Positions 11,701 to 24,337 of a DNA stretch of 64,000 bases are shown here, in pieces. This stretch comes from Montifringilla adamsi (taxonomy: Eukaryota > Chordata > Aves > Passeriformes > Passeridae). Under the pieces are notes generated by a model that ran no database searches, was not told where the DNA came from, and saw only the letters and a program-made list of their open reading frames with translations. How positions within the stretch are numbered: position 1 is the first letter of the stretch; the number at the start of each line of letters is the position of its first letter. The position numbers were made by a program, and so were the translations under genes. The stretch spans positions 1,055,387 through 1,119,386 of the forward strand of contig JAGGNK010011225.1 of NCBI GenBank assembly GCA_017590115.1. Reading direction: 5' to 3'.

Positions 11701-14700
11701 TCATAATTGGCCTTTGCCGGAGGAGACCCCCACCCTCAGGGCAGGGTGCTCCTGCTGGATGCTCTGTTGGCACACGCTCCTTGTGAGTTCAGAGAGCAGC
11801 TGAAGTGGGGCAGGGAGCAAAACCCAGAATTTCTGTCTTGTTACCCTCTGTTCCCAGCTTCTTCTTTCTTATTTTTAAGGGTGCATAGGCTATGTATGGC
11901 ATACTTCAGCATGTGACACTCTTCTCTCCCTAAAACAGCATGGCCAAGTGCTTTTTTGGATGCCTTAATATTGGCTTCCAGAACCATTTCAAAGGCCTGG
12001 CATGTCTCTCCTGACCTACAGATGTTTTTTCTAATGGGTACAGATCTCTTGTAGGTTTTGTGTGATGACTAAAATCCCTGTGTCAATGTCTTGAAGGCTG
12101 TAGGATGTATTTATAGTCACTCAACATTCATATTTAGATACCAGAATTGTTATCTCAATTGCTATGGGACCATTTCCTTATTTAAATATTACCTTCCTAT
12201 ACCAGCAATTTCTCAATAAAGTAAAACAAAAAAAATATTTCAAATGTGAATCCCCTGCTGTGAACTTGTTTCAAGAACAGAGAGCCAGGGGTCTTAAGCA
12301 AGCAATCCTTCCACAAGGTACCAACCAGGTAGGAACTAAATGGTGTTGTGGGTGATTGCTCAAGTCTGTCCTGACAGAACTAAGAGACAATTTTTCATTT
12401 TTCGGCAGTGGCCATGAAGTTTGGAGAATAATCAAATTCTTTGTTTATAAGATAACATATCTAAGAAAATCAGTCAGTTCCCTTTTATAGTAGTTTCTTG
12501 TTTTTGTAGATGTAAAAAAACCATCAAGACCAAATTCGGTTGTACAGTTTACCTGTGGGTTGACTTATGTAGGTTATTTGTTCCTTCTTAATTGTGCTCT
12601 GTGCTTGGTTACCTAATTTACATGTCAGTAAATTTATTGGCAGAAGCCTCTCCAGCAGCAACAGCTGACAAGTGTTGCCTGGCTCACAGTGGATTCTAAA
12701 TAATGTATACACCTCAATGTGCATAAGTAGCCTTGTTACATGTAAATCAGGATTGTGACAGGAGAAACTATCATTCTCCAAATGTTTGTGCAAACAAAAG
12801 AGGAGTCACCAATCTGAAAATGAAAGATGCAGCACTTCTGCTGTGGCTGCCTGACGTTGGCTGCTAGGTGTGTTTCTGCTCATTCTAGACAGCTGCTGCT
12901 TTTCATTGGTTTGAGCTGCCTATATATTTTTGGCTCTGTTTCTCTTTTTTTTCTTTTCCCTCTTTCACTGACTATCTTGAATTACTTTAATCACCTTTTT
13001 GGGTATGCTTCTGAATAGCTGGTTGTCTTCCAGCTATCTTATTTCAGTTTTGAAAGTATCCTTGTAATATTTAATAGGTTTTAAAGAAGTGTTGTATCTA
13101 AGAGCTAGTGCAGAGCTCTCTGAGTGACCATAGTGCTGTCTTCACATTTAACCACTCAATTTGCCTTACATGGTACCTCAGTATAAATTTTGTAATTTAT
13201 TATTATTTAACTTTAAATATTTCACTTAACTTGTTCCTGATCAATACTGGTGCAATTGAGAAAAGAACGTGCAATTGTAATATGTTAGTGTGTAAATACT
13301 CCAAAAAATATCTGGTCTAGGGAAAAAAGAGTTGGAATTTTTTGGAGGAGTCTGAATTGGTTTCCTTATTTCCTAGCTGAGGTTCAGTAGGATTTCTGCA
13401 TCCAGGGCTACACTGAATTTTCTGAAATTCATATAGAAATATTCCAGGTAGATTTCTGACCCTCTGGAGTAGCTGGCATTAGCATTAGCCAGAAATTCAC
13501 CATGAGGGCAGCCACCTCTTTTAACAAGTGAATACACATGCATGCAAATGTTTATTATTGTTAGTTCTCCTTTTACACCAGATTGTTAACACTAACTAGG
13601 TGATTGTTCCAAGAAATATTCAAGGCTTTGCTGCTGTCCATTTCTCTTTAGTTTTCTGATCATGACTGGAAGAAAAGCTTAGAGAAGAGTGAGACTTCTC
13701 TGGGAGCATCAGCTCCCTCAAGCAAATGTGTGTAGCAGCAGACACAGAGGAAAAACATGAGCCTGAAGCGTGATGCTGATACCTCACAGATGCAACTTGT
13801 GCTTGTCTGGGAAAGCAGCTCTTGTCCAAGTGTCCAGTGTACAGAAAGACAAGCCAGCTTAAGTCCCTTGTTGGCCTGATTAGCTGGAAACTGAAAAGCA
13901 CTGTATCAGTAATCTCAGCTAGAAGGTCACAAACACTGCACTTTGGTAACTTAGTGCCCATAGGTGGCCAGAGGAATCCGAGTATTCATTCCATAAGACA
14001 ACTGTGTAAAATTCAGCTCTGTTTTCCTGCAAACTGGAGCAGTAAAGTAGTTTTCACATAGTTGAGGCTGCTGTCAGGCAAGAAATTGCAGCTGCCTCAG
14101 CAAACCATTTGGCTGTAATACCTCAGTTTTAGTGTGCTTTCTAATCTGGATGCAGCAGTGGGGGTGAAATCATTCCCTGAGCCAGCTCTTTGTGCTTCGG
14201 CCCAGTTCACACCTACCATGTAAACATACTGAGAAAATTGAACTAGAAATGCATAGATTTGCTTGACAGATCTGTGTTTCAAAAAAATGAGAAGAGTAAT
14301 CTAAGCAGGTGCTCTCAAAATTAATTGCCTACTTTTTCCCCAAAATTATAGGCCTTCAATAAGCTCACAAGAGTAAAAAGTTTCTACAGAATTTTAAATT
14401 GATATTGCAATATTTGTTGTTAATTTGGCATACTTTTTTTGATTTGTTTTCCTCCAGATTTAAATGATAGAAAAATTTGTCAGAAATAATGTTTGGTATG
14501 CTATTCCTTTGCACTGCAATCCTTTTTGCTCTGTGTTAAAGTATTAAAAATGCATTGCATCTAAAATCAATACCAACTTTTAAATTGGTACCAAATCCTA
14601 GAAAAAGGCTTCAAATTATCTGTGCACTGTCCTCTCTCTGGAAAAAATAAAGGTGACACTTTTCAGTTGTTTCCTTTACAATTGCATTAGGGATTAGGAT

Positions 14701-15690
14701 AATGAGTGCTAGCATTGCAGACCATAAAAATGTGTTACTTTTGACTAGAGAAACAGTATGGAAAAACAAATTAAGTAGCAAAGTCATTAAGTCATGCATT
14801 GGAACCCCCTGTTATGTTTGATTTTTCTTTTTCCAGTTAATTACAACAAACTAGCGATATCTTTATTTAAATACATAATAAAAAAAAAGGCAAAAATCAA
14901 GCAAATTATTAAGTTGTGGCTCTACCCGGTTTATATTCAGATGAGTCCAAGGACAGGATTTGGACTACAGCTGAAATGTGTCTACATTTTTCTCTGTTGT
15001 CTTCTAGTGGGTGTAAATAATCTACATGGAAGCTATTCAGGCTGAGCTCCTTCAAACATCACGGCTGAATTGGCACGCATGCTGACAAAAGCATTATCAA
15101 CGCTAGAACCATATCCTTTCCCTCTGCTTTATGCACCCACTTTGTGCTGAGGTGAGACCAAGGGCTTAACTGCTCCCTTGAGATAAGTGGGGATCTTTCA
15201 GGAGACTCAGGGGGTGATGGATCTCAACTTTATTTTGGTTGGGGATTGATACTTTTAACTAAGTGTACCCTTAAATAACTTCTAGAAGGAAAAAGATTTT
15301 TAGCACTTTTCTTCTGTGCTTTCTTTTTTAATCTGTTCTAAACAAATCCTGTTCACAGTACTTCCAGAGTTGTTGCTTGACCTGAGTTCAGCTGTGTGAG
15401 AAGTCATTAGGTCTCTGTGCTCCTCTCTGCTGAATGCTTTTGCCACTCAACAACTTCTTGGTAGACAATTGCCCACGGTGCTCATGGAGAAGTACCAAGG
15501 GCAAATGAGCAGATGAGCAGCAGAAAGAAAGGAAATAAATAAACTTTGACTACAGAAAGTATTCATCTGAGCTCTATTTTTGTGAATAATAAGCTTTAGT
15601 ATTGATTAAAAATCAGTATTTCCTGGATAATTATTATTTCTGTATAATTTAGGCATTTTAACTTATTTTACAGAAAATAACCCAAATATT
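5736..15690. other. Single-copy sequence, AT-rich with a GC-richer block
   Basis: No gene is recognised here. Long stretches are AT-rich (for example 9780-10260). The segment from about 11100 to 11930 is visibly GC-richer, with CAG- and CCT-rich wording, but it has no splice-bounded frame or repeat family I can name. Open frames such as 8773-9285 (170 codons, plus) and 7691-8071 (minus) resemble no known protein and have no promoter or RBS-like context. I treat them as chance frames. A possible microexon at 9521-9556 is listed separately. Confidence 0.55.
9521..9556 (+). other. Candidate 36-bp microexon (speculative)
   Basis: A pyrimidine-rich stretch of about 50 nt ends in TTTTTTCCTAG at 9520. 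Thirty-six bases follow, then a donor reading AAAG|GTAAGCC. One frame is open across the segment when it starts with the last two bases of a codon, giving PVTVSTSSVVK and ending on the first base of the next codon. The other two frames contain stops. The length is a multiple of three, so inclusion would not shift the frame. The gene is not recognised. By chance alone, a window of this size should contain some short segments this good. Conservation or RNA support would be needed before calling it an exon. Confidence 0.25.
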
Positions 15691-16788
15691 ATCATAGGAT
15701 CATAGAGCAATTTGCATTGGGAGGGACATTAAAGATTGTCTATCCTGTCATAGGCTGAAACACATTCCACTAGACCAGGTTGCTCAAGGCCCCCTCCAAT
15801 CTGTCCTAAACACTTTGAGGGATTTGGTATCCACAGTTTCTCTGGGTAACCTGTTCCAGTGTCTCATCACCCTTACAGAAAAGAATTTCTTCCTAATATC
15901 TAATCCAAATCTACTCTCTTTCTGTTTAAAGCCATTATGCCATGTCCTGTCATTACAAGCCCTTGTAAGATCTTCCTCCCTGGTTCTCTTACAGGGTCCT
16001 TGTAGGTATTGGAAAATGCTTCAAGGTCTCCCCAGAGCCTTTTCTTCTCCAGGCTGCACAACCCCAGCTGTCTCAGCCCATCCTCATGGAACAAGTTCTC
16101 CAGCCCTCTGGACTCACTCCAACAGATTCACATCTTGTACTGGGGACCCCGGAGCTGGGTGAGTACTCCAGGTGGCATTTCACCAGAGCAGAGCAGAGGC
16201 TCCCTTTCCCTGCAAACCTCACTGCTTTTGGTGCAGCCCAGGACACATTGGTTTTTAGGCTGTGAGTGCACATTTTGGTTCATGTTGAGCTACTTGTCCA
16301 TCCACAACTCCAAGTCCTTCTCCACAGAGTTTATCTCCATCAATTCTCTGGCCAGCCTGTATTTGTGCTTGGGATTGCCCAGACCCAGGTGCAGGACCTT
16401 GCTCTTGGCCTCATTTTACTTCATGAGGTTCACACAGACTCACTACTTGAGCCTGTCAAGGTTCCTCTGGATGGCATCCTTTCCCTCCAGCATGTCAACT
16501 GTAACACCCAGACAAATTTGATGATAATGCAGTCAGTCCTACTATCTGTGTCATAAAAAAAAAGAGGTTGAAAAGAAACAGTCCCAATAGCTATCCCTGA
16601 AGAATGCCACCTGTCACTGTTCTCTACTTGGACATTGAGCTAAATTGTTCCTATCAAAGGCTATCGAGTTCAACTCTTTGAGTGTGACCATCCAGCCAAT
16701 TCCTTATCCAGTGGATAGTCTGTCCATCAAATCCACATATCTCAATCTTAGAGAGAAAGATGTTATGTGGGACAGTTTAAGTTATTTT
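15691..16788 (-). mobile_element. CR1 LINE (older copy), 3' part, minus strand
   Basis: Starts with ATCATAGGATCATAGAG, the inverted CR1 3' terminus, and runs about 1.1 kb into the ORF2 coding region. Plus-strand landmarks in order are CACTAGACCAGGTTGCTC, TTTCTTCCTAATATCTAATC, CTTTTCTTCTCCAGGCTG, GGACTCACTCCAACAG, GTGCTTGGGATTGCCCAG, GTGCAGGACCTTGCTC, AAGCCTGTCAAGG-like wording and GACCATCCAGCCAATTCC. It breaks off at about 16788, where a second CR1 begins. The matching continuation, TTTGCACAAGTCCAG, appears only after that second element at about 17519. This copy is therefore older than its guest. Single-base lesions and small deletions are common. Confidence 0.95.
15830..16700 (-). pseudogene. 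Decayed CR1 ORF2 (reverse transcriptase C-terminal part)
   Basis: On the minus strand, pieces of the CR1 ORF2 protein can still be read in different frames. LRQLGLCSLEKKRLWGDL at about 16073-16020 matches the conserved LRELGLFSLEKRRLRGDL-type block. GSLCSALVKCHLEYS at about 16.2 kb matches the block in which CR1 proteins read SALVRPHLEYC. ORF2 of an intact CR1 encodes an endonuclease and reverse transcriptase used for target-primed integration. Here only the region downstream of the catalytic RT core remains. It is broken by frameshifts and stops and interrupted by another CR1, so it is a dead remnant. Family wording is from memory. Confidence 0.85.
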
Positions 16789-17518
16789 CACAGAATCACA
16801 GAATAACCTGAGTTGGAAGGGACTCAAAAGGATCATCTAGTCCAACTCCTGGCCCTGCACAGCAGCATCCCCAAGAGTCACGCCACATACCTGAGAGCAT
16901 TGTTCAAACACTTCTTGAACTGTGTCAGGCTGGAGCTGTGAACACTTCCCTGGGGAGCCTGTTCCAGTGCACAACACTCCCTATGTGTAAAACTTTTTCC
17001 TAGTATCCAACCTAAACCTACTCTGACACAGCTTAAGACCATTCCTTTGGGTCCTGTCACTGTCACCACAGAGATCAGATCAATGCCTGCCCCTCTTCTT
17101 CCCCTCATGAGAAAGTTGTAACTGTGATGAGGTCTCCCCTCAGTCTCCTCTTCTCCATGCTGAACAGACCAAGTGACCTCTGCTGTCCCTGATATGGCTT
17201 CCTCTCAAGGTCCTTCAGCATTTCTGTTGTCCTCCTTTGGACACTCTAATAATTTAATGTTTTTCTTATATTGTGGCACCCAAAACTGCACACAGGACCT
17301 GAGGTGAGGCTGCCCCAGTGCAGAGCAGAGTGGGACAATCTCCTCCGTTGCCTGGCTGGCAATGCTGTGCCTGATGCCCCCCAGGATACACCTGGCCCTT
17401 CTGGCTGCCAGGGCACTGCTGACTCATGGTCACCTTGTCATTGATCAGGACTAGATCCCTTTTCAAAGACCTTTTCCAGTGTCTCATTTCCCAGTTTGCC
17501 AGGTGCAGGTCTCTCGTC
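16789..17518 (-). mobile_element. CR1 LINE (younger copy) inserted in the older CR1
   Basis: Opens with CACAGAATCACAGAATAACC, then GTTGGAAGGGACTCAAAAGG and ATCATCTAGTCCAACTCCTG, an inverted CR1 3' end of a different, probably younger subfamily. It continues about 730 bp through the C-terminal part of ORF2. On the minus strand a frame near 17108-16878 carries SFTHRECCALEQAPQG and FKKCLNNALRYV, corresponding to the last residues of CR1 ORF2. A frame upstream reads KDLVLINDK-like wording from the same protein with shifts. The 5' end is truncated at about 17518, where host CR1 sequence resumes. It is less degraded than its host, as expected from the order of insertion. Confidence 0.94.
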
Positions 17519-17552
17519 TTTTGCACAAGTCCAGATTGACAGGGGTCAACAG
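17519..17552 (-). mobile_element. Resumed 5' tail of the older, split CR1
   Basis: TTTGCACAAGTCCAGATTGAC is the continuation of the older CR1 that stopped at about 16788 within GACAGTTTAAGTTATTTT. In the CR1 consensus as I remember it, the two halves are adjacent (dead-end GACAGTGTCAAATGC-type wording followed by TTTGCACAAGTCCAG). The match fades by about 17552, the truncation point of the older copy. Confidence 0.85.
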
Positions 17553-20500
17553 AAAAGCAATGTTATTTTCTGTCACACTCTCATAAAGTGCCTCAGGTTC
17601 AAACACAGTAGTAATGAATAACTAGTAGACTTTTTCTTATGTAAGAAAATCTTTTCAGATATCAGTCAGAATAGCTGAGCTGCTTTGCAGGAGTGGGAAA
17701 ATGGAGGCTAAACACACATGCTCTACTATGGTTATTATCTTTCTGAGAGAAATTGAATAGAAAAGATCTTGACACAAAGAAATCCACCACATTTTTCCTG
17801 AATTACAGTAAATACAGACTGTGTCAGAGCCCACATAATGGTTCTGCCCTCAGAGCATAGGCGTTTTCTTATGTCTATCCTTTTCCAGTCTATAAGTGAT
17901 GTAGAATAAGAGAAACTTTGTTAGCTCTGTGCCTCCTACATCACATTGTAATGGTTCCTCCAGTAAAAAAATCTCTTAAAGATGGTGAAGCTCTTGTATT
18001 GGGGAACAGGAAAGAGCTGGATTTTTTCTAATTTTTGACAACTCTCCTAAACAAGTGCACATTGAGCTTGGACAGAGACTAAGAGAATCCAGGAAACTGG
18101 CAAAATGCTGGTGCTGTAAAGAGGGTTTTTCATTTTTTATTGTGCCATTTTAGCAAAAAACAGAAGAAGTGAGGCACTGCCAATACAGCAGAAGTCAGGA
18201 AAGGGAAGGAATAGTCAAATGAGAAAAAAGGGAATATGCAAGGGAAGCTTGCATCTGCTCCTTAATGCCATTAACTGTCATCAAACTCCTCATCACCCTG
18301 GATGAGACTGTGTCTCCTGATGTTTACAGTAAGCCAAGAACAATTTTGAGGAATAGAGAGCAGCATGGTCTGTTCAGTATGGCATGGGTACAAAGATCCA
18401 TAGCCCAATGGTCTTTAATTTATAAAGGCAGGTATCACATCTTTGTTCCCTGAATAGTGTGCATTTGCTATGTGTGCAAAAATCTACTGAGCTTTGCATG
18501 GAACAGAAAAGCAACAAGAAAATGTCTTACTCATTTTGTCTCAATCATGATCTGCTTTTGCACACAACTTTTGGCAAGTGCAGAATATGAATCATCCTTC
18601 AAATACAGTGTTTAGATCAGAAAAGCTTTTTTAGTTAAGGATTTATTTGAAAATCAGCTTATCAAAATCAATTAATTTTTTTTAGTTGTCTTTAGGTCAG
18701 TATCAGTCACTGAGAGGTTAAAGGAAAAGTAAGAGGAAAGCTAAAAAACCTAGAGGAGGTCTTAGGAAACTCAAAATGGTAATGGTAAAATTTACCATTA
18801 TAAAAATATAGCCTTTGCCTCCTTCAGACACATCTTGCTCTTCCTACACCATCTTCAGACTCTTTGTTCCAATCAGTGGAAGCACCTATCAGCACTGTCC
18901 TTTGGGAGAGGCAGCTCATATGGGCTGGTTTTCTCCATCACAGCTGTGAAGTGCATTGACCTGAGATTGCCTTACATGTTTATACACTTTCTTGCACTAA
19001 TGGGAAATTTTCAGGAAAGATTGGAAATGTGATAAAAGGGGTATTTTTTTCCTTCCCATTGAAATTGAGTAAGAAAGTGACAGGTAGCAAGAATGCAGTT
19101 CAGAATGCTGTAGGGTCTTTGAAATTTATTTCTGGGATGACATTGCCATGAAAATTAAGTTTTGTACATTTGTTTTACTGATCAGATAGCTTTAAAACCA
19201 AGTATGTGTAATATATATATATACGTTTGTAAATATTGCTAGAATAAAAATTTCGCATGAGATTTTTTTCTTAAAAGTTGTAAAACCAATAATGACTTTG
19301 GCCTTCTCCAGATTGTGCTACTTTTATTATTATTGTGTAACTATTTTTATTTGGAAATTAATTTACACTGTTAATCATGCTTTACCTCCAGTTGCATCTG
19401 CAACTATCCAGTGTACATAGGAACTCACTATATATTTTAAGATAATTTATAATTTAATTAGCGACTCTGGAAAAGCAGTTGCACTGCTTTGTTCATGAGC
19501 TTTCTTGAGAGAGAAAATGTTCTGTTTGCTCAATTAAAACTAGAGATCTTAAAGCTAGGTGTTATCTGAGTATTTGTTTATAATTTTCAAATTGATCATA
19601 GCGTTGAGTCCAGACCTGAACTCTAGCTTTTTTAATATTTAATATCTTAGATCCCTTACTCACAAGTACTATCTTTTGGCATATGAATCGATCTTTTAGT
19701 GACCTAAGTCCTACACAGAGGAACAAAATAACCCATACTTTCATGCGGAGGTTTCAGCAAAAGCCACATGCAACATTCAGAATATCTCCAGTCTTGGCCA
19801 TGGTTTGGTGGTCTTTCTGTGTAATCAGTTTACTTCTGGGAGCCAGAACTCCCAACATGGTAAACTAAAACATTTTCAAAGCATTGTAACGTCTTGAGTG
19901 TCAGAAACCTTGCCTGATTTAGAACACAGTTCACATTCTGCAGTTCAATACCTCAGAAATTCATTAGCTGTTAATTAAATAAAGCATTCTACTTTTGATA
20001 ACCTACAGTGCTTGATATAATAAAACAAAGAAAATTCTATTAATCATTGAAATGTCCTATAAATTGATGTTGTTACATATTAAACACAGCAACTACATTT
20101 GGACCAGAAGAGCTATTTTGCAAATGTCTGCTGTAGCCTTCAGATACTTAAATCCTAGATTGCCAATGTATTTCATGAACTGTTGATTTCAGAGTTATAG
20201 AAAGCTTCTCGACACTCACCATTTGTGCATCTGTTCTCACAACCTCAAAAAAGCACTGGCTGAAACTGTAGAATTCAGTCATATAACATGATATTTAACT
20301 CAATTAAACAACATACGTGCTAGAAAGTTCTGGCAAATAACAAGTATATTTCCTGTTCTACTCCTAGGTTGAGCAGAGAATTCTCTTAATCAAACGGGGT
20401 GAACAGGGCTTGCCTGAATGAGTGTCTCCCTTTTTGGCTCTGCTGTTTATTCCAGTCACTGAGTTTTGTGGAGAGGCTTTGGTGGGCTTTGTTGAGCTGG

Positions 20501-20725
20501 GTCTTGATAGACAAGATGGTCTCTCCATTAAATATTCCACTTGATAGAAATATTCATACTTACAGGAGACACACCTTACAAAACATTGTTTGCTCCAAAT
20601 GATTTGTCCCTCATTATTTTCTGTGCTTGCAGACTGTAAGTTCTACCAAATTTCATGAAAAAACCATCTCATTTTGGCTAAATGCCCTTTTAATCAAACA
20701 CCCTTGGTGTTTTTATCTTTTTGGG

Positions 20726-20778
20726 AAAAAAAAAAAAACCCAAAACAAACCCCAAACAAACAAAACCAAAACCCAAAT
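20726..20778. repeat. A-rich / AAAC simple repeat
   Basis: Thirteen A residues are followed by degenerate CAAA and ACCC units. This is low complexity with no LINE body next to it. Confidence 0.85.
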
Positions 20779-22101
20779 CAACTTTCAAAAATGTTTTTAA
20801 AAGCATTTCCATTCAAAATACTTCTTTAGAGTTGAGCCCTTTTTAAGTGTCAAAATATTCTAAGCTCAGATGTATTCATTTCTGTTTCTGCAAAAGCCTC
20901 ATGCATTGTAATTTCTCTGTTTGGATGCTCTCCAGTGTTGTCTAAAAAGAAATATGGGTTTTCCATGGGTGTATTAGTATTCTAACAGTCTACTGTGAAA
21001 TTGTAATAAAGAAAAAAAAAAAATGGCACTCTGGCTGTTGCTCAAACTTGCCATATGCAGAATGCCATGCAGTCCCAGCTCAGGCTGCCACTTAAGGTAG
21101 TTCCTACCTTGAGGGAAGTTCTGCTTCAGGGCAAAACGAAAACATTCCTGTAAATCCACTCTGAGGGTTTGGTTTACTGATTTTCCAATTCTAACAAGGA
21201 AGCAAGATCTATTAAGTGGAAAAAGCCAGACAATTATGCTATGGAAGATTTTAGCCTGAATATTTGAGAAGGGGCTTAGGGAGTTGGGTGCCTAAGCTCC
21301 CTTACCTGTCTCAGGATATTACGCACCACTACATGTGAAGCAGAGAGCGCCCTATCTGTGTGACACAACTTTAGTTTCCCTGTTGAAATATTTAAATACA
21401 TGTAGGATCTGTTTCCAAGGATGCAGTAGCTATTTCCCTTCAAATACACCAGAGCAGAGGACTGATGTGTAACATCTCTGAAAAAAGAAGAAGTAGTTAT
21501 GTTGCCTGCTTCTGGAGTTGTTAAGGCTGGATGGCATCAATTTCCAAAGTAACTGCAGTTATCTGCAAATAAGGGCAATGCTTAGGTTTGAGCAGGGATC
21601 TGGGAGACTGCTGACTGCAGTGGCCTTAGCAGTATTCACTACTATGGCCTTAATTTTGGGGCCATAAAAATGGGGTTGATTGACTGAGATTTTTTTTTAA
21701 GAATAGGAATATTTTTATTAAGTATAGTCCTTTTAACATATAATTTATTTTTCAATGAAGTCCATGGGCAACTATGCCTTTGTTTTCATGAGAAACTACA
21801 AAGTTTTCATGAGACCATGCAAGTAATGTATTTACAGTTCATATGTTTCATCTGGAAAGATACTGTGAAAAAATATCTTTTTTTTGTTTTTGCAATTTGT
21901 CAACAAAACATGAATATTAACTTAGAAAATTGTATTAAAGAACTCAGTTTGCTTTAAATTTTTCACTTTGGACAAACAAACAAAGTCCTAAGCAAAAAAG
22001 AAAGCAAACCTTTGTGGTTTTCACATTTCCTTAAAAAAACCAACCAAATCAAAATCTCCCAAAATTTGCAATACCTGTAACTTTTGCTTTCTTCTCATTA
22101 G

Positions 22102-22187
22102 AAAAAAAAAAAAATAGATAAAGGCAAAAAAACCCAAAAAAACCACCAAAAAACAAACAGAAAAAAGAAACACAAACAAACAAAAAA
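22102..22187. repeat. A-rich low-complexity tract
   Basis: A13 is followed by AAAACCC- and AAAC-type units for about 85 bp. It is similar in style to the tract at 20.7 kb. No element body is visible on either side. Confidence 0.85.
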
Positions 22188-23231
22188 CTGAGAGCTGCAA
22201 GTGAATTTTGAAACATTTGAAGCAGTAGCTCTACACTTAATCAGTTAATATTTAGCATTGTGAGTTTCCTGAAAAAAAAAAATAAATTTTTCCATTTACC
22301 AGTATTTGAAACATTTATAGTTTTGAATAACTGTAGTACAAAAGGGAAATTCTAACTGTGGAAGGCAAAATGCAATGTGCATATAGCCTGTTGCAGAATG
22401 TTAGTTAGAAGCCGCATTTCTCTTGTGGCAAAATACAGTTTAAAATTGGTAAACAATTGTGTCTGTTTTGAGGTTTTGCTTCCAACTTTCTTTGGCATAT
22501 TTATTTTAATTAGATGAAGTTTAAATTACAACTCATGTGGTGTTTCAAATTAAATAAGATATTCTGGTTTTGCCAACAAATGACTTTGCCATCTTTCAAG
22601 GGATCTGTATTGCTGTTGATTAATGCCAGGTTAGTTCCTTGATAATGACAATAAATCTCAGATGTAGATCTAGTTTTATTTCTGGCAGCCTATGTTTGCA
22701 CATATAGCCGTTTGTCACCAGCAGTCATTCTCAAAGACAAGTGCTTCAAAATCCTGTGCATCTCCGATACTATATCTTAACTCTTGTTTAGAAATATTCA
22801 AGAATTTTATTAGACTGCTTGTAATTCCATTCAAATCACAATTCCAAGACATCTGGAGTCAAAGTAATTACTTGCCTTTAATAGCTGCAGACTTCTACTA
22901 ATTTCCAATGTATAGATACAATACAATCAGTAATATTTAATTCAGTGGTCCTACCTTCTTCATGCATGAGTCTGTATTTTCAAAAATCAACCTGGTACAT
23001 TGAGACAGTGTGGAGGAAATGCAGTATTTCTGTTATTAATGTTTGGTGAAAAACTAGGCTTTCTATTCCCTTCTTATGCCAGGATGGAATTCCTCTTTTT
23101 GAGGCAGAATTTCACTGCCTTTTGTCTTTAAGTGTGATACAGATGAATACATTCCTCAAGCTATATCATATTGAAGACTAGTGAGGCAAATTTTATTTTT
23201 AACTTGGACTTTATTTTGGTTTTTACCTACC

Positions 23232-23247
23232 TTTTTTTTTTTTTTTT
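23232..23247. repeat. Poly-T run (T16)
   Basis: An uninterrupted T run after CTACC. It is a simple homopolymer. Confidence 0.9.
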
Positions 23248-24053
23248 GATAGCAGAGTAACTAAAGCCAGAACTTGTGTAGTCTCTTTTCATGGCCAGAA
23301 TATACTCTGTGTAATTTAAGCTGCTACGAAACTTTAGTAAAGATTTTTGGGAAGTTTGTAGAAATTTGTCATATGCCTCTTAGGGTAAAAGCAGGAATAG
23401 CACTTTAATCAGATCTTTGCACCTTCTTCCATCACTTGTACTTCCTTTGGCTTCATTTTGGCTCCCAGTGGGGGAGTTATAGGATAGCACAGGGAAATCA
23501 ATGCTGCTTTGAATAGTTTTAGTGGGGGCTATAGCAGAATTTATTCGGGATAATAAAAACAGGCATATATACCTCAGGCACTGTTTCCCAGCTATGTAGA
23601 ACTGAAAGATTTTCTAACCTTTCTGGAAAACAGAAGCAAAAAGCCTGAGGGTAACCTAACACAATACAGAGAATAGTAAATTTAAACAATTGTTTCTGAG
23701 ATTTTTCTTGTTTTGCTTTATGTTTTGTAGATGATTTGCAGACTGTCATTTGGTGTCCAGTGAATAATCAGTGATTTATAGGCTAAAGATTAGGTTGAAC
23801 TTTCATAACCTTTATGGTACCAACCAAAAATGTAAATCATCTGTTGACAATATTTTAACTTTGCCCTAGTGAAAGAAAAGGTAAGAGCCAGGTAACTATT
23901 TTGGGGGCTAAAGAATCACTGAAGTAATTAGTCTAGGCTGTAAATATCTATGTGGTATCTGTCATAACCCTCTTGTTCAAAGAGGGTTCTCTTTGAGGAA
24001 GTCCAGCTTCATGTGACTAAGTGGTAAGGACACAAGACAGCCAAAATGAACTG

Positions 24054-24103
24054 CTTTTCTTTTTCTTTTTCTTTTTCTTTTTTTCTTTCTTTTTTTTTTT
24101 TTT
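24054..24103. repeat. (CTTTTT)n polypyrimidine tract
   Basis: About 50 bases contain only C and T, beginning with near-regular CTTTTT units and ending in a long T run. Polypurine-polypyrimidine tracts of this kind can adopt non-B DNA structure, which is established for the sequence class but not tested here. Confidence 0.9.
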
Positions 24104-24337
24104 AAAGTATATAGAAAAATAGCAACCTGATAAAACTGGACAAAATAAAATGCCAAACCAAAAATAAACTCAAAGGAGTCTCTAAGGAGAATCTGAAAAA
24201 GTTCATTAAATCCAGTCCTATAGTGCTGACCTGGATTCCATGTTTCTTCACAGTACTTGACTCTACTGTGTATGGGGAGAATTTGTCAGGTGCCCTGAAG
24301 GGTGATTGTTCTCTTTCTGCATCACCATTACATAAGG

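Larger units (their letters stand above)
17553..24337. other. AT-rich single-copy sequence, no gene recognised
   Basis: No coding, RNA or named repeat feature can be supported. The stretch holds A-rich simple tracts (20726-20778, 22102-22187), a poly-T run (23232-23247) and a pyrimidine tract (24054-24103). Open frames are short and unremarkable. Sequence near 20600-20632 ends in a good splice-acceptor-like TGTGCTTGCAG, but a donor follows after three bases, so no exon is proposed. Confidence 0.55.

Noticed and set aside
16009..16521. 170-codon open frame, plus strand, within the 15.7-kb repeat
   Set aside because: It is the antisense of the CR1 ORF2 and 3' region. The LINE's coding strand here is minus.
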